In this document: one piece after another, positions 8,168 through 17,399 of the stretch | Layout of the letters: the number at the start of each line of letters is the position of its first letter | Numbering within the stretch: position 1 is the first letter of the stretch | Assembly (NCBI GenBank): GCA_020049775.1 | Contig: JAGVLO010000002.1 | Span: 62,001-126,000 of the forward strand | Source: Alphaproteobacteria bacterium | GTDB lineage: Bacteria; Pseudomonadota; Alphaproteobacteria; Rickettsiales; SXRF01 | Direction: 5' to 3' | Length of the DNA stretch: 64,000 nt | Position numbers and translations under genes: made by a program | Notes under the pieces: generated by a model | Database searches by the model: none | The model's input: the letters and a program-made list of their open reading frames with translations, nothing else | What the model was told of the DNA's origin: nothing

Positions 8168-9295
8168 TCAGCCCCTGCCGTGAGAATCAACTGTAAATGT
8201 TTTTTCTACATAATCACGCAGCTTTCTAGCGGCATGCAACGATTTTCCTGCGCCTTCCAGCTTCTCATCCGTGAAAAACCTGTCCTGCGCATCCTTAATG
8301 TTGGCGATTTCCCCGGGGTTCGTCACCAACGTTTTCAGGAGTGATGGCAGAATGACGGAGAACGCGTTCTGCGACAGCGCTATTGAATCCTGCCCCGTGA
8401 TAAAACGGTTGCTGAACACATAGCCGCGTATGCCATGGCTGTTTGGGTGATATGTCTTTTCCTCTGCCCTGCGCTTACCTTTACTGCCACTGGTAACCCC
8501 GTAATAGCCCACCTGCCGTTCTGCTGGTGTTGCAGAAGTAATGAGGATTGAATTATCCTGCAGGTGCGCTGAAATTTGTCTCCCCACCTTGTGATGTCTG
8601 TTATTGGGATTGGATTGCTGATCAAAACCGATGATGGCATCACTGGATTTTTTTGCCATGTAGTCCACCTGCTCAGGTGACGCCAGCGCCTGACGTATGA
8701 TGTCCTTGTCCATGTACGTCGCCGCAACAGTATCGTTGAGCTGCAGGAAGTACATCTGCGTCGCCTCGGATGTTTCAGGCACGGCAGTAATGGGGGCAAT
8801 ATGCACAGCCTTGAGTTTTTTCATTACTTCTGCCACTTGCGCAGCATTCAGCCCCTCATCACGCATATGCTGCCTGAATTCATCCAGCACCTTCTGGGTT
8901 GCAAATGATCCGTAGCAATATCCCACCAGCGTCGTCACGGAGGCGCTACTCTTATAATGCTCGTATTTCTCCAACACAGACTTTCCGCTAACAGCCTGCA
9001 CATCGAATATCTGTTTTGCCATATCAGCAAAAAATGAGACCGGTTCAATTTCAGGAAGCATTGCTCTTAGCAAATCACTATGGCCTATATCACCCGTAAG
9101 TGTCGGCACTAATATGTCATAGTCTTTAGACTGGCGACCGGAAGGAAGTATCTTGGAAAAAAACTGGTACGAGTGGTCGCTAAGTTCCTTGTCCTGATGG
9201 ATAAGATCATAAATACCGCCTAGATACACCATCCGGCTAGGGCGACCATTCGACTGGCTGCCGCGTTGCATAGTGTTTAGCTGCACTTCTATCAT
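8168..9295 (-). CDS. alpha/beta-hydrolase-like protein of unknown role
   Basis: 375-aa protein. The clearest feature is a nucleophile-elbow-like GYCYGS after a run of small hydrophobic residues (TTLVGYCYGS, about residue 130), as in alpha/beta hydrolases that use Cys (dienelactone-hydrolase type). The rest is not recognisable. It begins with four bases of overlap (ATGA) with the dGTPase-like gene and ends two bases before pncA, so the three are almost certainly co-transcribed and coupled. No signal peptide or membrane segment. The enzyme assignment rests on one motif only. Confidence 0.45.
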   Translation of the reverse strand: MIEVQLNTMQRGSQSNGRPSRMVYLGGIYDLIHQDKELSDHSYQFFSKILPSGRQSKDYDILVPTLTGDIGHSDLLRAMLPEIEPVSFFADMAKQIFDVQAVSGKSVLEKYEHYKSSASVTTLVGYCYGSFATQKVLDEFRQHMRDEGLNAAQVAEVMKKLKAVHIAPITAVPETSEATQMYFLQLNDTVAATYMDKDIIRQALASPEQVDYMAKKSSDAIIGFDQQSNPNNRHHKVGRQISAHLQDNSILITSATPAERQVGYYGVTSGSKGKRRAEEKTYHPNSHGIRGYVFSNRFITGQDSIALSQNAFSVILPSLLKTLVTNPGEIANIKDAQDRFFTDEKLEGAGKSLHAARKLRDYVEKTFTVDSHGRG

Positions 9296-10674
9296 TTGGA
9301 ACGTACGGAAGGAGTGCTGGACACGCGCGATACGAACGCAGGAGATATGCGGGGCGGTGCCGGTTTATCTGCAAAATGCTCGCTCCAGAATTCGGGATGG
9401 TTGGTGCGCACATTTTGTTTTACGCCTTCGTCGTCCATAACACATGTCATGTAGGTACATGCCAGCTCGGTCAGTGCTGACTGTGCATCCTGTGTGTTGC
9501 CAGTTTCACGGATTTTTTCGGCTTCCCTGCCCCACGCTTCGGGCATCTGCAGTTTGCCGCTAACGATATCGTCTATGGTAAGCTCCGCCATTTGCTGCAA
9601 TGGCCCATGCGTTTCCAGCGTGCGCTTGAAGGGTTTTTCATTGCAGTATTTGCCAAACGAGCGCAGCCCCTGCTGTATCTCGGGTGAATAGCCGGTAAGC
9701 AACTGCGGCAGGTCACGCGCATCTTCTGCATTTTTCAGGTTTCCGGCTGCAACTTCGCGGGCAATGTTTGTACGCAATTGCCCGACCACGTCATCGACCA
9801 GCCTTTCCTTGATGCCGTTGGCAAGCAGTTTAGGCATATTCACTTTATAATGCTCGGCTTCGTCGCCAATTTTTTTGCCATGCTTTGCATCAAGATCATT
9901 ATAGACTTCCGCAGCTAGCGGAAAATGTTCGCACACCTCCTGCAGGCTCATGCGCCCCACGCGCAAGCCATCTTCAATGTCAGTGGCGGTAAAGGCTATC
10001 CAGTCAGATATGGCGGCAATCTGGCCTTCTATGTGGTTTTGCTTGCCAAGATGCAGGTCAAATTTACTGTCAATATCGCGTATGGAATCAGGCAACTCAG
10101 CCGTATTATGGTTCAGATGGCTTGCAGGCTTGCTGTCATCATACCGCCAGTAGCGCTTTGCCAGCCCCTCCAGCGTGTCCACCGTCAGGTTTAGCCCGTT
10201 GTAATTTGCCCATTCTGTTACCACGCGCAGGCCCGCCGCATCATGTGTCCATTCTTTACCGAAGGGTTTCAGTTTAGCCACGGCAGCACGCTCGCCCCAA
10301 TGACCAAACGGCATATGTCCGATGTCATGAATAGCGGCAATGGAACGTGTAAGGTCGATGCTCTGGCGATCAAGGTTCAGCTTGCGTGCAATGCGCTCGG
10401 AAACATTCTGTACATCGATAGTATGTGTCAGGCGGTTTTCATGTTCGTAGCTCTGGCCCACGTCCAGCTGGTAAATGCCCTGCAGCCGCCTCCATTCACG
10501 GGAGTTCTGTATGCGCAGGGTATCTTCAAAAAAAGCGTCTTCCTGCCCTGCCTCTCCCCCAAATGGCCGCGATACGCCCTGAAGCTGGCTGTCCGCACTC
10601 CGGTTGGAAAAGGACACGACTGAATATCCATTTCTTTCAATTTCAATAGGATAATGCTTATTATCGTCGCCCAT
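9292..10674 (-). CDS. dgt: dGTPase-like HD-domain triphosphohydrolase
   Basis: 460-aa HD-superfamily protein of the deoxyguanosinetriphosphate triphosphohydrolase type, which cleaves dNTPs to deoxynucleosides and triphosphate. The HD residues are visible: H84 in RLTHT, H116-D117 in IHDIGHMPFGH, with a following H125. Family features upstream include the REWRRLQG segment. Length is close to that of Dgt proteins. It is the first gene of the leftward unit with the alpha/beta hydrolase and pncA. dGTPases can be housekeeping or can deplete dNTPs against phages; context allows the second view but does not prove it. Confidence 0.75.
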   Translation of the reverse strand: MGDDNKHYPIEIERNGYSVVSFSNRSADSQLQGVSRPFGGEAGQEDAFFEDTLRIQNSREWRRLQGIYQLDVGQSYEHENRLTHTIDVQNVSERIARKLNLDRQSIDLTRSIAAIHDIGHMPFGHWGERAAVAKLKPFGKEWTHDAAGLRVVTEWANYNGLNLTVDTLEGLAKRYWRYDDSKPASHLNHNTAELPDSIRDIDSKFDLHLGKQNHIEGQIAAISDWIAFTATDIEDGLRVGRMSLQEVCEHFPLAAEVYNDLDAKHGKKIGDEAEHYKVNMPKLLANGIKERLVDDVVGQLRTNIAREVAAGNLKNAEDARDLPQLLTGYSPEIQQGLRSFGKYCNEKPFKRTLETHGPLQQMAELTIDDIVSGKLQMPEAWGREAEKIRETGNTQDAQSALTELACTYMTCVMDDEGVKQNVRTNHPEFWSEHFADKPAPPRISPAFVSRVSSTPSVRSK

Positions 10675-10796
10675 TGCACTACCTGTCCCTGTGTTAGGTT
10701 AGGGTGAGTGTACCACGCAAAGATTAATAAAATAATTAAAAAATTAACCCGTTTATGGTATCTTCAGGACACATAGCACTATGGGTATAGGCTGTC

Positions 10797-12500
10797 ATGG
10801 CTGAAGCGGATAAAAAACATACCAAAGTTACAATCGTCGGCGGCGGCGTGAGCGGTATCATGGCCGCCACCAAACTTACGCATGAATTTCTACAAAAACA
10901 TCCTGACGGCAAGGACTATTCCCTTGAAATCACCCTTGTTGATCCGCAGGAACATCTCGGCGGCAACACCTATAACCGTTATGACGTAAATGTACCGATG
11001 GCACAGCCGTTGGGCGAGCTGGGCTTTGATTATGCCGATTCTTTCCGCAAACACATGAACCGCACAGTCACAGACCGTGGCATGAACCGCAGTCCGGAAT
11101 TCTGGAAAAAGACCGCGCCGCAAGTTCCTTATGATGAAACACTAGATACATCCGGACGACCCAAGGGGTTTGACCCGCTTGCATTCGTTACCCACAACCA
11201 GTACGGCAATTATGTGCGCACACACCTGCAATCTCTCAGGCATTGGTTGGAGAAAGATGAACTCCCCGTTACCATTAATACCAGCCTGGACAGTGATGGC
11301 AGGCAGATTGAATACATAAAAGCAGACGCTGTGGACGCATGGGAAGAAAATGGTAAAGGTAAAGTACAGCTGGCTGATGGAAGAATTCTGGAGTCCGACG
11401 TTATTATTCTCGCCACCGGCAATGTCGAACCGCGCTCGCTGAAAGACAGCTCCGGCAATACGCTCAAAGGGAAACCCGGCTACTATAATCTTGATGACAG
11501 CGGGCTTACAAAAGCCAATGTCAATGAAACCGATACGGTGGCGTTTATCGGCATGGCTAACGGCGCGCATTTCGCCGTGATGTCTGCCATCGAAAACGGT
11601 TACAAAGGCAACTTTATATTATGCTCTGCCGACGGCACAACACCGGAATTGCGCAGTCTTGAGCCTAAGATACCCTACACCCGCAAAAAACTCACCATTG
11701 AAGCGTGTCAGGAAATCAAGGATCAAAAGGGAACATTAGGCGCAGAGGATTTCTGGGCACTGTTCAAGGAAGAAATAATCGAAGCGCGCAAGCAGGGCAT
11801 CAACCGTCATACGGTGGTGGATTCCATTGTGAAAGATTTTAATCCCATGTGGCGCATGATGAACGATACTGAAAAAGCCACGTTCCGTTCCAAACATGGG
11901 CGTGAATGGGGACATATGCGTTACCGTATGCCTGAAATACACAACCAAACCATCAGTAAATTGCACAGAGAAGGCCGCATCACCTATATGGAAGGCCTGA
12001 CCAAAGAAAATGGCAATGACGGCATCCGCGTGGATGAGAATGGCGGCTTTATCCTTTCATTCAAGGACCGTCACGGAGATATTGAAGAAATACACGTACC
12101 GAAAATCGTCAATAATACCGGCCCATCTTCACGGCTGGCCGACATGTCACCTCTGATGCGCAAGCTTGAAGAGAAAGGCGTTATCTCGCAACACCCGCTG
12201 GGTGGTATGCGCGTGGATGATAATCTACACGCCATCGGTTCGGAAGGGCATTCGCAAAATGTGTTTTATGCCGTCGGCCCTATTATCTCGGGTGAGTTTT
12301 TCGAGGGGATTACCATTCCCGCCATCCGCCAGTGTACGGAGTATCTTGCAAAATCCATCGTCAATGATCACATTCTTGCCAATGCGAAAGACTTCAAGCC
12401 GAGCTTTACCCGCTTTCACAATGAAGAAGACCAAATAGGATACGCAAAACGCGAAAGCGAAAAGCGCACTTCCGGCTCTCCTTCTCTTCCCTCATATTAG
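10797..12500 (+). CDS. FAD/NAD(P)-binding oxidoreductase-like protein
   Basis: 567-aa protein with an N-terminal dinucleotide-binding motif (VTIVGGGVSGIMAA, residues about 10-23) followed by an acidic strand end (LVDP). A second conserved segment (DVIILATGN, near 202) is typical of flavin monooxygenase-like proteins. It fits the FAD-NAD(P)-binding family of YdhS/HpaO-like proteins whose substrates are mostly unknown. It is transcribed divergently from the dGTPase-like unit; the 122 bases between hold both promoters. The next gene starts eight bases after its stop, so it probably heads a three-gene operon. Confidence 0.7.
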   Translation: MAEADKKHTKVTIVGGGVSGIMAATKLTHEFLQKHPDGKDYSLEITLVDPQEHLGGNTYNRYDVNVPMAQPLGELGFDYADSFRKHMNRTVTDRGMNRSPEFWKKTAPQVPYDETLDTSGRPKGFDPLAFVTHNQYGNYVRTHLQSLRHWLEKDELPVTINTSLDSDGRQIEYIKADAVDAWEENGKGKVQLADGRILESDVIILATGNVEPRSLKDSSGNTLKGKPGYYNLDDSGLTKANVNETDTVAFIGMANGAHFAVMSAIENGYKGNFILCSADGTTPELRSLEPKIPYTRKKLTIEACQEIKDQKGTLGAEDFWALFKEEIIEARKQGINRHTVVDSIVKDFNPMWRMMNDTEKATFRSKHGREWGHMRYRMPEIHNQTISKLHREGRITYMEGLTKENGNDGIRVDENGGFILSFKDRHGDIEEIHVPKIVNNTGPSSRLADMSPLMRKLEEKGVISQHPLGGMRVDDNLHAIGSEGHSQNVFYAVGPIISGEFFEGITIPAIRQCTEYLAKSIVNDHILANAKDFKPSFTRFHNEEDQIGYAKRESEKRTSGSPSLPSY

Positions 12501-12508
12501 GAAAGAAT

Positions 12509-12799
12509 ATGTCGAAAAAAAGCATTCAGACCCAATCCGGCGTAATCACACTGGAGTCTCCCTATAAGCTTTCCTATAGCGGATCAGGAAAAACAATCGT
12601 CATTGATATCGCCATCCATGCCGTATTGAAAGGCCTGCCGAATGCGCTGGTTTATTTCCCCTTAAAGCCGAAATGGAACGCGCCTTTCGCCGATGAATCT
12701 ATTGCGCCCAAGCTTACCGACATCATCAGCGACGAAGTGGAAACCGCGCTTACGCAGATGGGATATAATGTTAAATTTTGCCTGCCGATGGGTGCATGA
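12509..12799 (+). CDS. hypothetical small protein
   Basis: 96-aa protein, strand-rich in its first half (YKLSYSGSGKTIVIDIAIHAVL) and helical at the end. I do not recognise a family. GGAAAG just before the ATG can serve as ribosome-binding site. Its stop codon overlaps the start of the large gene downstream (ATGATG at 12796), so the two are translationally coupled; it may modify or assist that protein. Confidence 0.55.
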   Translation: MSKKSIQTQSGVITLESPYKLSYSGSGKTIVIDIAIHAVLKGLPNALVYFPLKPKWNAPFADESIAPKLTDIISDEVETALTQMGYNVKFCLPMGA

Positions 12800-14994
12800 T
12801 GCCGGAATCATCTTACAAACAACTGGAAGCGATGGTCCGCAGCGGCGAACTCGAGATTTATTTTATCGACGGTTTGCAGCGCACGCTTTCCACGGTGTTA
12901 GAAGTGTCGCTGGCACAGCTTGCCCACGGCCAGTTGCATGAGCCGTTTCACAACGCTTCACAGGGAAAATTGATTAAGGGCGGTAAATTCACCTACGATT
13001 TTGACGGCGGCTGCGACAATATTCTCGAACGCGTCAAACAACTTCAGGCTGAAAGTACGGACAAGCCGGTTAAGCTTGTGGTAAAGGAATTGGCCAAATA
13101 TTTGCCGCCGGAAGATTTCAAGCGTTTCCTGCCGCTGACCAAAAGCAGCGTTTTCATCGACCGTGAACCGCACCTGCAATACTACTCGCTTCTGCGCCTG
13201 CGTGCCGAGGCAGATAAAGGTGGCAAACTTAAACCGGATGAAATACTCGCCTCTGATGACAGCATTGCAGAAAAAGCTGTTGGCTACGACTCGTCTTCGC
13301 GCGAGGCCATGCAGCAGCATATCGCCCTGATAAGCGAATATAAGAACGCACACCCTGACTACAAAACCGCATTTGCCAGCGGCCTTGCTCTGTTGGCGGA
13401 CAGGCGCAGCGTGCTGGAAAAAATGGCCGAACGCGCCGGACTGCTTGATGGCATTCCCGCTGATGAGAGAGCGCAAGCACTCGACAGCCTGGAAAAAGAC
13501 TGGACCAAATCCACCGGTGCGAATTTTCACGGGCTGTACCCCGGAGCGAGTATCGGTAATGACGGTGCAACGGACAGCGCGTGGATAGGTCAGGCCGTTC
13601 GCAGTAGTGGCTTCCAGACACTGGGTAAAAAGGAAGATACACCTTTCCCGCTGGAGAAATTCCCTGAAGCCATACAGCGCCAGCTGCTACAGCACGGCAT
13701 TCCCAACTACATGAATGCGCTTTTGCAGCCAGATAATATTTCGCACCTGACTGCCGACCAGTTAAACACCCTGCGCTTTGCCGAAAAATTGCTTGAGGAT
13801 ATCAATCCAATCGAAGCCTACGCCCTTGCCGCTACCTCCCCCGACCGGACAGGCATGCCCGAAATCATGGCACGCGTGCAGTCAAAATATCCGGAGCATA
13901 AAACCGCGTTTCAGGCCGTTGATGATTATATTGCAAAACACGAGAAAAAATTACGTGCCGGATTTCACTATTCAGGCGTTGACCACAGGCCTTACGATTA
14001 TTCCACCAAGCACCCGGGCGAACTCGAGCCTGCCTTCAGCAAATCGCGCTTCGGCAAAAGCCTTACCAATATCAACCCGCGCCATTACAAAGCGGATGAG
14101 AAAGAACGCCTCTATACTCTGGATTTTGCCACCAAAGCACTTGCCGCAGGCGACATCAGCGCACCACAGAACCGCACTGTACTCTGGTCAGGCGGCTATA
14201 TACCCGGCCACCCGCTGGGATATGGTCTTGGGCGCATCACCGCTGAACGCTGGCTGGTGGAAAAAAACAAACCTGTTGAAGCCGCCGGTAAAGAATATCA
14301 CGAAATAAAAGACCAGCTCTATCACACGGTCGCCATGACAGAGGCTGGCCTGCCCGTGCTAAACCCGATGTGGGACGATTTGTCGGTTTCCATGGAAACT
14401 AAACAAACGGTAACGCCAACCTATATTATCGGCTTTGCCAAAACAGCACGTGGTGAAGTGACGCTGAATGTAGACGACACAGACCTTGATTCATTCTTCC
14501 GGCAGAACGAAATTGACGTAGTGATGAAAAACCCTAACATCACGCAAATGCGCGTGGTACGTATTGACCCTGCCACGGATGCGCTGGTCGAAACACTCTA
14601 TCCAGATCGCCAGAACTGGTATGAAGCACAGAAAGACCAGTGGGTAGATTCCATCGTTACCCGTTACAATCAGGCAACCGCCGCGCGCGATGGCGGCACG
14701 ATAGGCGAAAAACTTTTCCACCGCATGTCCGGCGCTCTGGTAGAGGAAATGCTAGATAGCTACAAGAACATGACAGCCGGCAACCCCCTGCTGGTATATA
14801 AAGATGAAGCTGCAAAAGAAGCCAGCAACGCACGTGAACTGGAAAGGCTTAAGAAATTCGCCCCCCTCGTGGAAGCGCAACCCGAACTGCTGGAGCATAA
14901 CAAAATCCAGTCAGAGCCGGCACGCGTTGCACTAAAACAATTCTTCGAAAAATTGCTGAAGGGTTCTGCAGTATCATCCGTCCGCGACAGATAG
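12796..14994 (+). CDS. sulfotransferase-like protein with long unknown C-terminal region
   Basis: 732-aa protein. The N-terminal third resembles the sulfotransferase fold: a phosphosulfate-binding-loop-like FIDGLQRTLST (residues 23-33), a following helix, then HEPFH at 48-52, a KELAKYL segment near 97 and an FIDREP segment at 120-125. The order and spacing match sulfotransferase-like proteins that use PAPS, though the loop is not perfect. The remaining 400 residues include a YIPGHPLGYGLGR segment and are unassigned. Start is ATG 12796 (or 12799), overlapping the stop of the 96-aa gene. No signal peptide. The call is a motif-level inference; a dedicated fold comparison would settle it. Confidence 0.5.
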   Translation: MMPESSYKQLEAMVRSGELEIYFIDGLQRTLSTVLEVSLAQLAHGQLHEPFHNASQGKLIKGGKFTYDFDGGCDNILERVKQLQAESTDKPVKLVVKELAKYLPPEDFKRFLPLTKSSVFIDREPHLQYYSLLRLRAEADKGGKLKPDEILASDDSIAEKAVGYDSSSREAMQQHIALISEYKNAHPDYKTAFASGLALLADRRSVLEKMAERAGLLDGIPADERAQALDSLEKDWTKSTGANFHGLYPGASIGNDGATDSAWIGQAVRSSGFQTLGKKEDTPFPLEKFPEAIQRQLLQHGIPNYMNALLQPDNISHLTADQLNTLRFAEKLLEDINPIEAYALAATSPDRTGMPEIMARVQSKYPEHKTAFQAVDDYIAKHEKKLRAGFHYSGVDHRPYDYSTKHPGELEPAFSKSRFGKSLTNINPRHYKADEKERLYTLDFATKALAAGDISAPQNRTVLWSGGYIPGHPLGYGLGRITAERWLVEKNKPVEAAGKEYHEIKDQLYHTVAMTEAGLPVLNPMWDDLSVSMETKQTVTPTYIIGFAKTARGEVTLNVDDTDLDSFFRQNEIDVVMKNPNITQMRVVRIDPATDALVETLYPDRQNWYEAQKDQWVDSIVTRYNQATAARDGGTIGEKLFHRMSGALVEEMLDSYKNMTAGNPLLVYKDEAAKEASNARELERLKKFAPLVEAQPELLEHNKIQSEPARVALKQFFEKLLKGSAVSSVRDR

Positions 14995-15273
14995 ACAGAC
15001 AAATAAAGACTGATACAGCGCTATTGCTGCCGCAACGGTATACGCTCCAGCTCCGGCGGCATCACCATAAACGATATCTGACGACTTTAGCCGTAAGGAT
15101 TTTACAAACCGTTTTGCTGAAGATCGTGCCAAACGGCCGGAAGAGTTCCATTGGGATAGCTAAACCCTTATATATGTACAATATATAGTAAAATCAATTA
15201 ATTAATATGGTTAACATTATTTAAATATTTGTTAGGTAAGATTAAGTACAGAAAAAATATTAGGGGCGGATAT
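14995..15273. other. intergenic region with a possible coding remnant
   Basis: About 280 bases. Positions roughly 15077-15163 read as an open frame ending DRAKRPEEFHWDS then stop, which looks like protein but has no start; it may be the tail of a lost gene. The second half is very AT-rich (imperfect dyad around 15170-15190 and a ribosome-binding GGGGCGG before 15274) and should hold the promoter for the next pair of genes. Confidence 0.3.
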
Positions 15274-15756
15274 ATGTCAAAATCGAAAGATGCAGTGTAC
15301 GATGCTATTGAGAAACTAGCCAAATCGCATGGCGTCAGCACAGATAACCCTGCCAATGACAAGTATCCTGTCAGTGATACACTAGACCATTTCGGCCTGA
15401 ATACCCCTGAGGATTATCGTATCATGGGTGACATCACCGTTGTGCAGAGTGGCGACAACAATATCAGCCTCAGAGCTACAGGACAGAACCGCGATCTCGA
15501 ACAACTTGCCCAGATGCAGGGCAAAATTGCTGCGGCACTCACTGCATCCGGCATGAAATCGGTTGAGCAGGAAAACCCAAGTTTTTCCAGAACTGGTTAT
15601 GTTGGTGGTGATATGCCCGCAGGCGCAGACAAGGATGCCATGCGTGAAAAAATTGCAGATGCACTCGAGAAGCAGTTGGGTAAACCGGGTGCCGAAGTTG
15701 GCAATCCGGAAGGCAAAGCTGTAGGCGCTAATGTTGCTATGACCAAGGCACGATAA
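15274..15756 (+). CDS. hypothetical protein paired with small partner copy 3
   Basis: 160-aa soluble protein of no recognised family. ATG 15274 is preferred over an upstream reading from 15229 because GGGGCGG stands just before it. The sequence has an N-terminal amphipathic helix (DAIEKLAKSHG), a central strand region (DITVVQSGDNNISLRATG), and a glycine- and alanine-rich C-terminal part. The small partner-family gene follows after three bases, the same tight arrangement seen at the deaminase, Nudix and peptidase-like genes. Function is unknown. Confidence 0.55.
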   Translation: MSKSKDAVYDAIEKLAKSHGVSTDNPANDKYPVSDTLDHFGLNTPEDYRIMGDITVVQSGDNNISLRATGQNRDLEQLAQMQGKIAAALTASGMKSVEQENPSFSRTGYVGGDMPAGADKDAMREKIADALEKQLGKPGAEVGNPEGKAVGANVAMTKAR

Positions 15757-15759
15757 AAT

Positions 15760-16023
15760 ATGTCTTTCGCAGCAAAAGTTTTAGGTAGTAAAAGTAACCT
15801 GCTATGGTTGATCCAAGGTGACCATAAGTCCCTTAGAGCATGGTGGTTCTTACTGGTGAATCCAGCCAAGCTAGAGATATTTAAAAAGTCGCTGGAAAAA
15901 AAGGACATACAACTAACTGATTACGGCGAAATTATCTCGTCTGGATACGGCCAGAATCCTACAGATGCGGATATCGCGTATCTGAAGCAAAAAGGCTTCA
16001 AACTTCAGGGCGACGGGGCCTAG
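15760..16023 (+). CDS. small partner-family protein, copy 3
   Basis: 87-aa member of the four-copy family, with SFAAK at the start, AWWFLLVNP in the middle, and YGEIISSGYG followed by a helix with LKQKGF. It starts three bases after the stop of the 160-aa gene. The GK pair before the aromatic stretch in the other copies is LR here, so this is the most divergent copy at that point. No signal peptide. It is the last gene before the tRNA-Leu(CAG), which lies on the opposite strand. Confidence 0.65.
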   Translation: MSFAAKVLGSKSNLLWLIQGDHKSLRAWWFLLVNPAKLEIFKKSLEKKDIQLTDYGEIISSGYGQNPTDADIAYLKQKGFKLQGDGA

Positions 16024-16152
16024 ATTTTTGTTATCTTGAGAACCGCAATAGATCAGGGGAAATCGCACCCGATTAAATCAGGCGCTGCTATCTAAGGCGC
16101 TTTCTAACAGATATATTTCTAATTATTTACCGGACGTTGCCGTCCTTATAGT

Positions 16153-16237
16153 TGGTGCCCAGGAAGGGACTCGAACCCCCACGCCTCGCGGCGCTAGCAC
16201 CTGAAGCTAGTGCGTCTACCAATTCCGCCACCTGGGC
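16153..16237 (-). tRNA. tRNA-Leu (anticodon CAG)
   Basis: An 85-nt minus-strand tRNA with encoded CCA. The acceptor stem GCCCAGG pairs with CCTGGGC, the D region is GGCGGAATTGGTAGACGC, the anticodon loop is TTCAGGT within the CTAGC/GCTAG stem, a class II variable arm is present and the T loop is GTTCGAGTC. All fit tRNA-Leu reading CUG codons. The surrounding non-coding stretches 16024-16152 and 16238-16421 show no protein gene; the first holds a short GGACG/CGTCC hairpin (about 16132-16146) just beyond the tRNA 3' end. Confidence 0.95.
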
Positions 16238-16258
16238 CCAATCAAGAAAGGAGTCAGC

Positions 16259-16286
16259 GTTATAACCCCTTTCAGGTGCTTGTCAA
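16259..16286 (-). promoter_or_regulatory. promoter of tRNA-Leu(CAG)
   Basis: On the minus strand TTGACA (16281-16286) and TATAAC (16259-16264) are separated by 16 bases and stand about 20 bases upstream of the tRNA. This is a near-consensus sigma70-type promoter in the right place and direction. Confidence 0.75.
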
Positions 16287-16421
16287 CCACTGTGAACTGG
16301 GACTGAGCTTTCAGCCACGCTGGGAATATATCCTTTAAACCCGCCATTTAATGTTCATTAACAGTTATTTAATTGCCAATCGCTATACTGGTAGCATGTC
16401 AAAATTGCACATCGGTTTGCT

Positions 16422-17396
16422 ATGGCAGATATGACGAGCATATCCGATTATAACAAAGCAAAGCTGGAAGAACTGCGCGCACTTGGCGACCGTGCCGATG
16501 CGGCCTATGCCTACGCCGAAACCGTCAGCAAGGATGGGGTAAACTTCCCCAACCCCGGTATGGATTCCGTACCGCCGGAAAATATACGCTACGAATTGTA
16601 TGCCGAAGACATCAGCGATGCACGCACTACGCTGGAGAGTGCGATCAAGGCAAACCAAGCCTCAGGCACGCAGGTTGCAGGGGTAAGCCCCGAGCAGGCG
16701 GAAACCATCCTTCAGTGGTCTGTAGAAAATGCCCGGCAGTATGTCATCGACCTGCTTGGAATGGATGAAGCAATCACCAATCCCTACCTGATGAACAATA
16801 CCTGTACTGAAGCTCAGGCAGCAGCAGGTATGCCACTTATGGATACCATGTCACCCAACGAGGTACGCGTCACAGAAACACCTGATGGCACACATAAAAT
16901 GCTGGTGGTGGACATACCTGTAGAATCAGCTCCGGGACAAATAGAAACAAAAACGTATCTTATTGACCCCACACTGAGGCAATTCAGCGGATTAAAACAT
17001 GGCGGAAAGCCCGACGTAGGTCACTACATGAACGCAACAGAGGAAGGAAAGGCAGTTGCCAATGAAATCCTCAGTAAAGGTTACGCCGAACTGACTGAAG
17101 CAAATGCCAAAGGCTATGCTGAAGCATTTGTGCAGAAGGCGCGTGATGACGGTAAAGATGTTCCAACGCCTGCCGATGGCAACTGGAAGGATTATTTAAA
17201 GAGCAGTGCTGCCCTGACCAGTGAAAAGACACCGGAAAACGCACCTGATTATACGCGTTTTGAGATAGCACGAGATGACATGCGCATGACTGAAGGAACA
17301 TATCCCGGGCGCGGAGGAAAACCATCTTCCGATGTCACAGATGCCGAGCATGACGGCAAAGGATTGGGAACAAACAAGCGCGACAAACAAAGGTAA
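16422..17396 (+). CDS. candidate papain-like cysteine peptidase or deamidase
   Basis: 324-aa protein. Residues C128 (NTCTEAQ), H158 (THKMLVVDI) and D182 (YLIDPTLRQF) occur in the order and spacing of a papain/transglutaminase-like Cys-His-Asp triad. The hydrophobic-DPT-x-x-QF signature after the His strand is common in papain-fold toxins and transglutaminase-like proteins. No other domain is evident; the N-terminal 100 residues are helical and the C-terminal tail is disordered and charged (GRGGKPSSD..., KRDKQR). No classical signal peptide. The fourth small partner gene starts three bases after its stop. An effector or toxin role is inference from the triad and pairing; ATG 16431 is an alternative start. 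Confidence 0.5.
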   Translation: MADMTSISDYNKAKLEELRALGDRADAAYAYAETVSKDGVNFPNPGMDSVPPENIRYELYAEDISDARTTLESAIKANQASGTQVAGVSPEQAETILQWSVENARQYVIDLLGMDEAITNPYLMNNTCTEAQAAAGMPLMDTMSPNEVRVTETPDGTHKMLVVDIPVESAPGQIETKTYLIDPTLRQFSGLKHGGKPDVGHYMNATEEGKAVANEILSKGYAELTEANAKGYAEAFVQKARDDGKDVPTPADGNWKDYLKSSAALTSEKTPENAPDYTRFEIARDDMRMTEGTYPGRGGKPSSDVTDAEHDGKGLGTNKRDKQR

Positions 17397-17399
17397 GGC

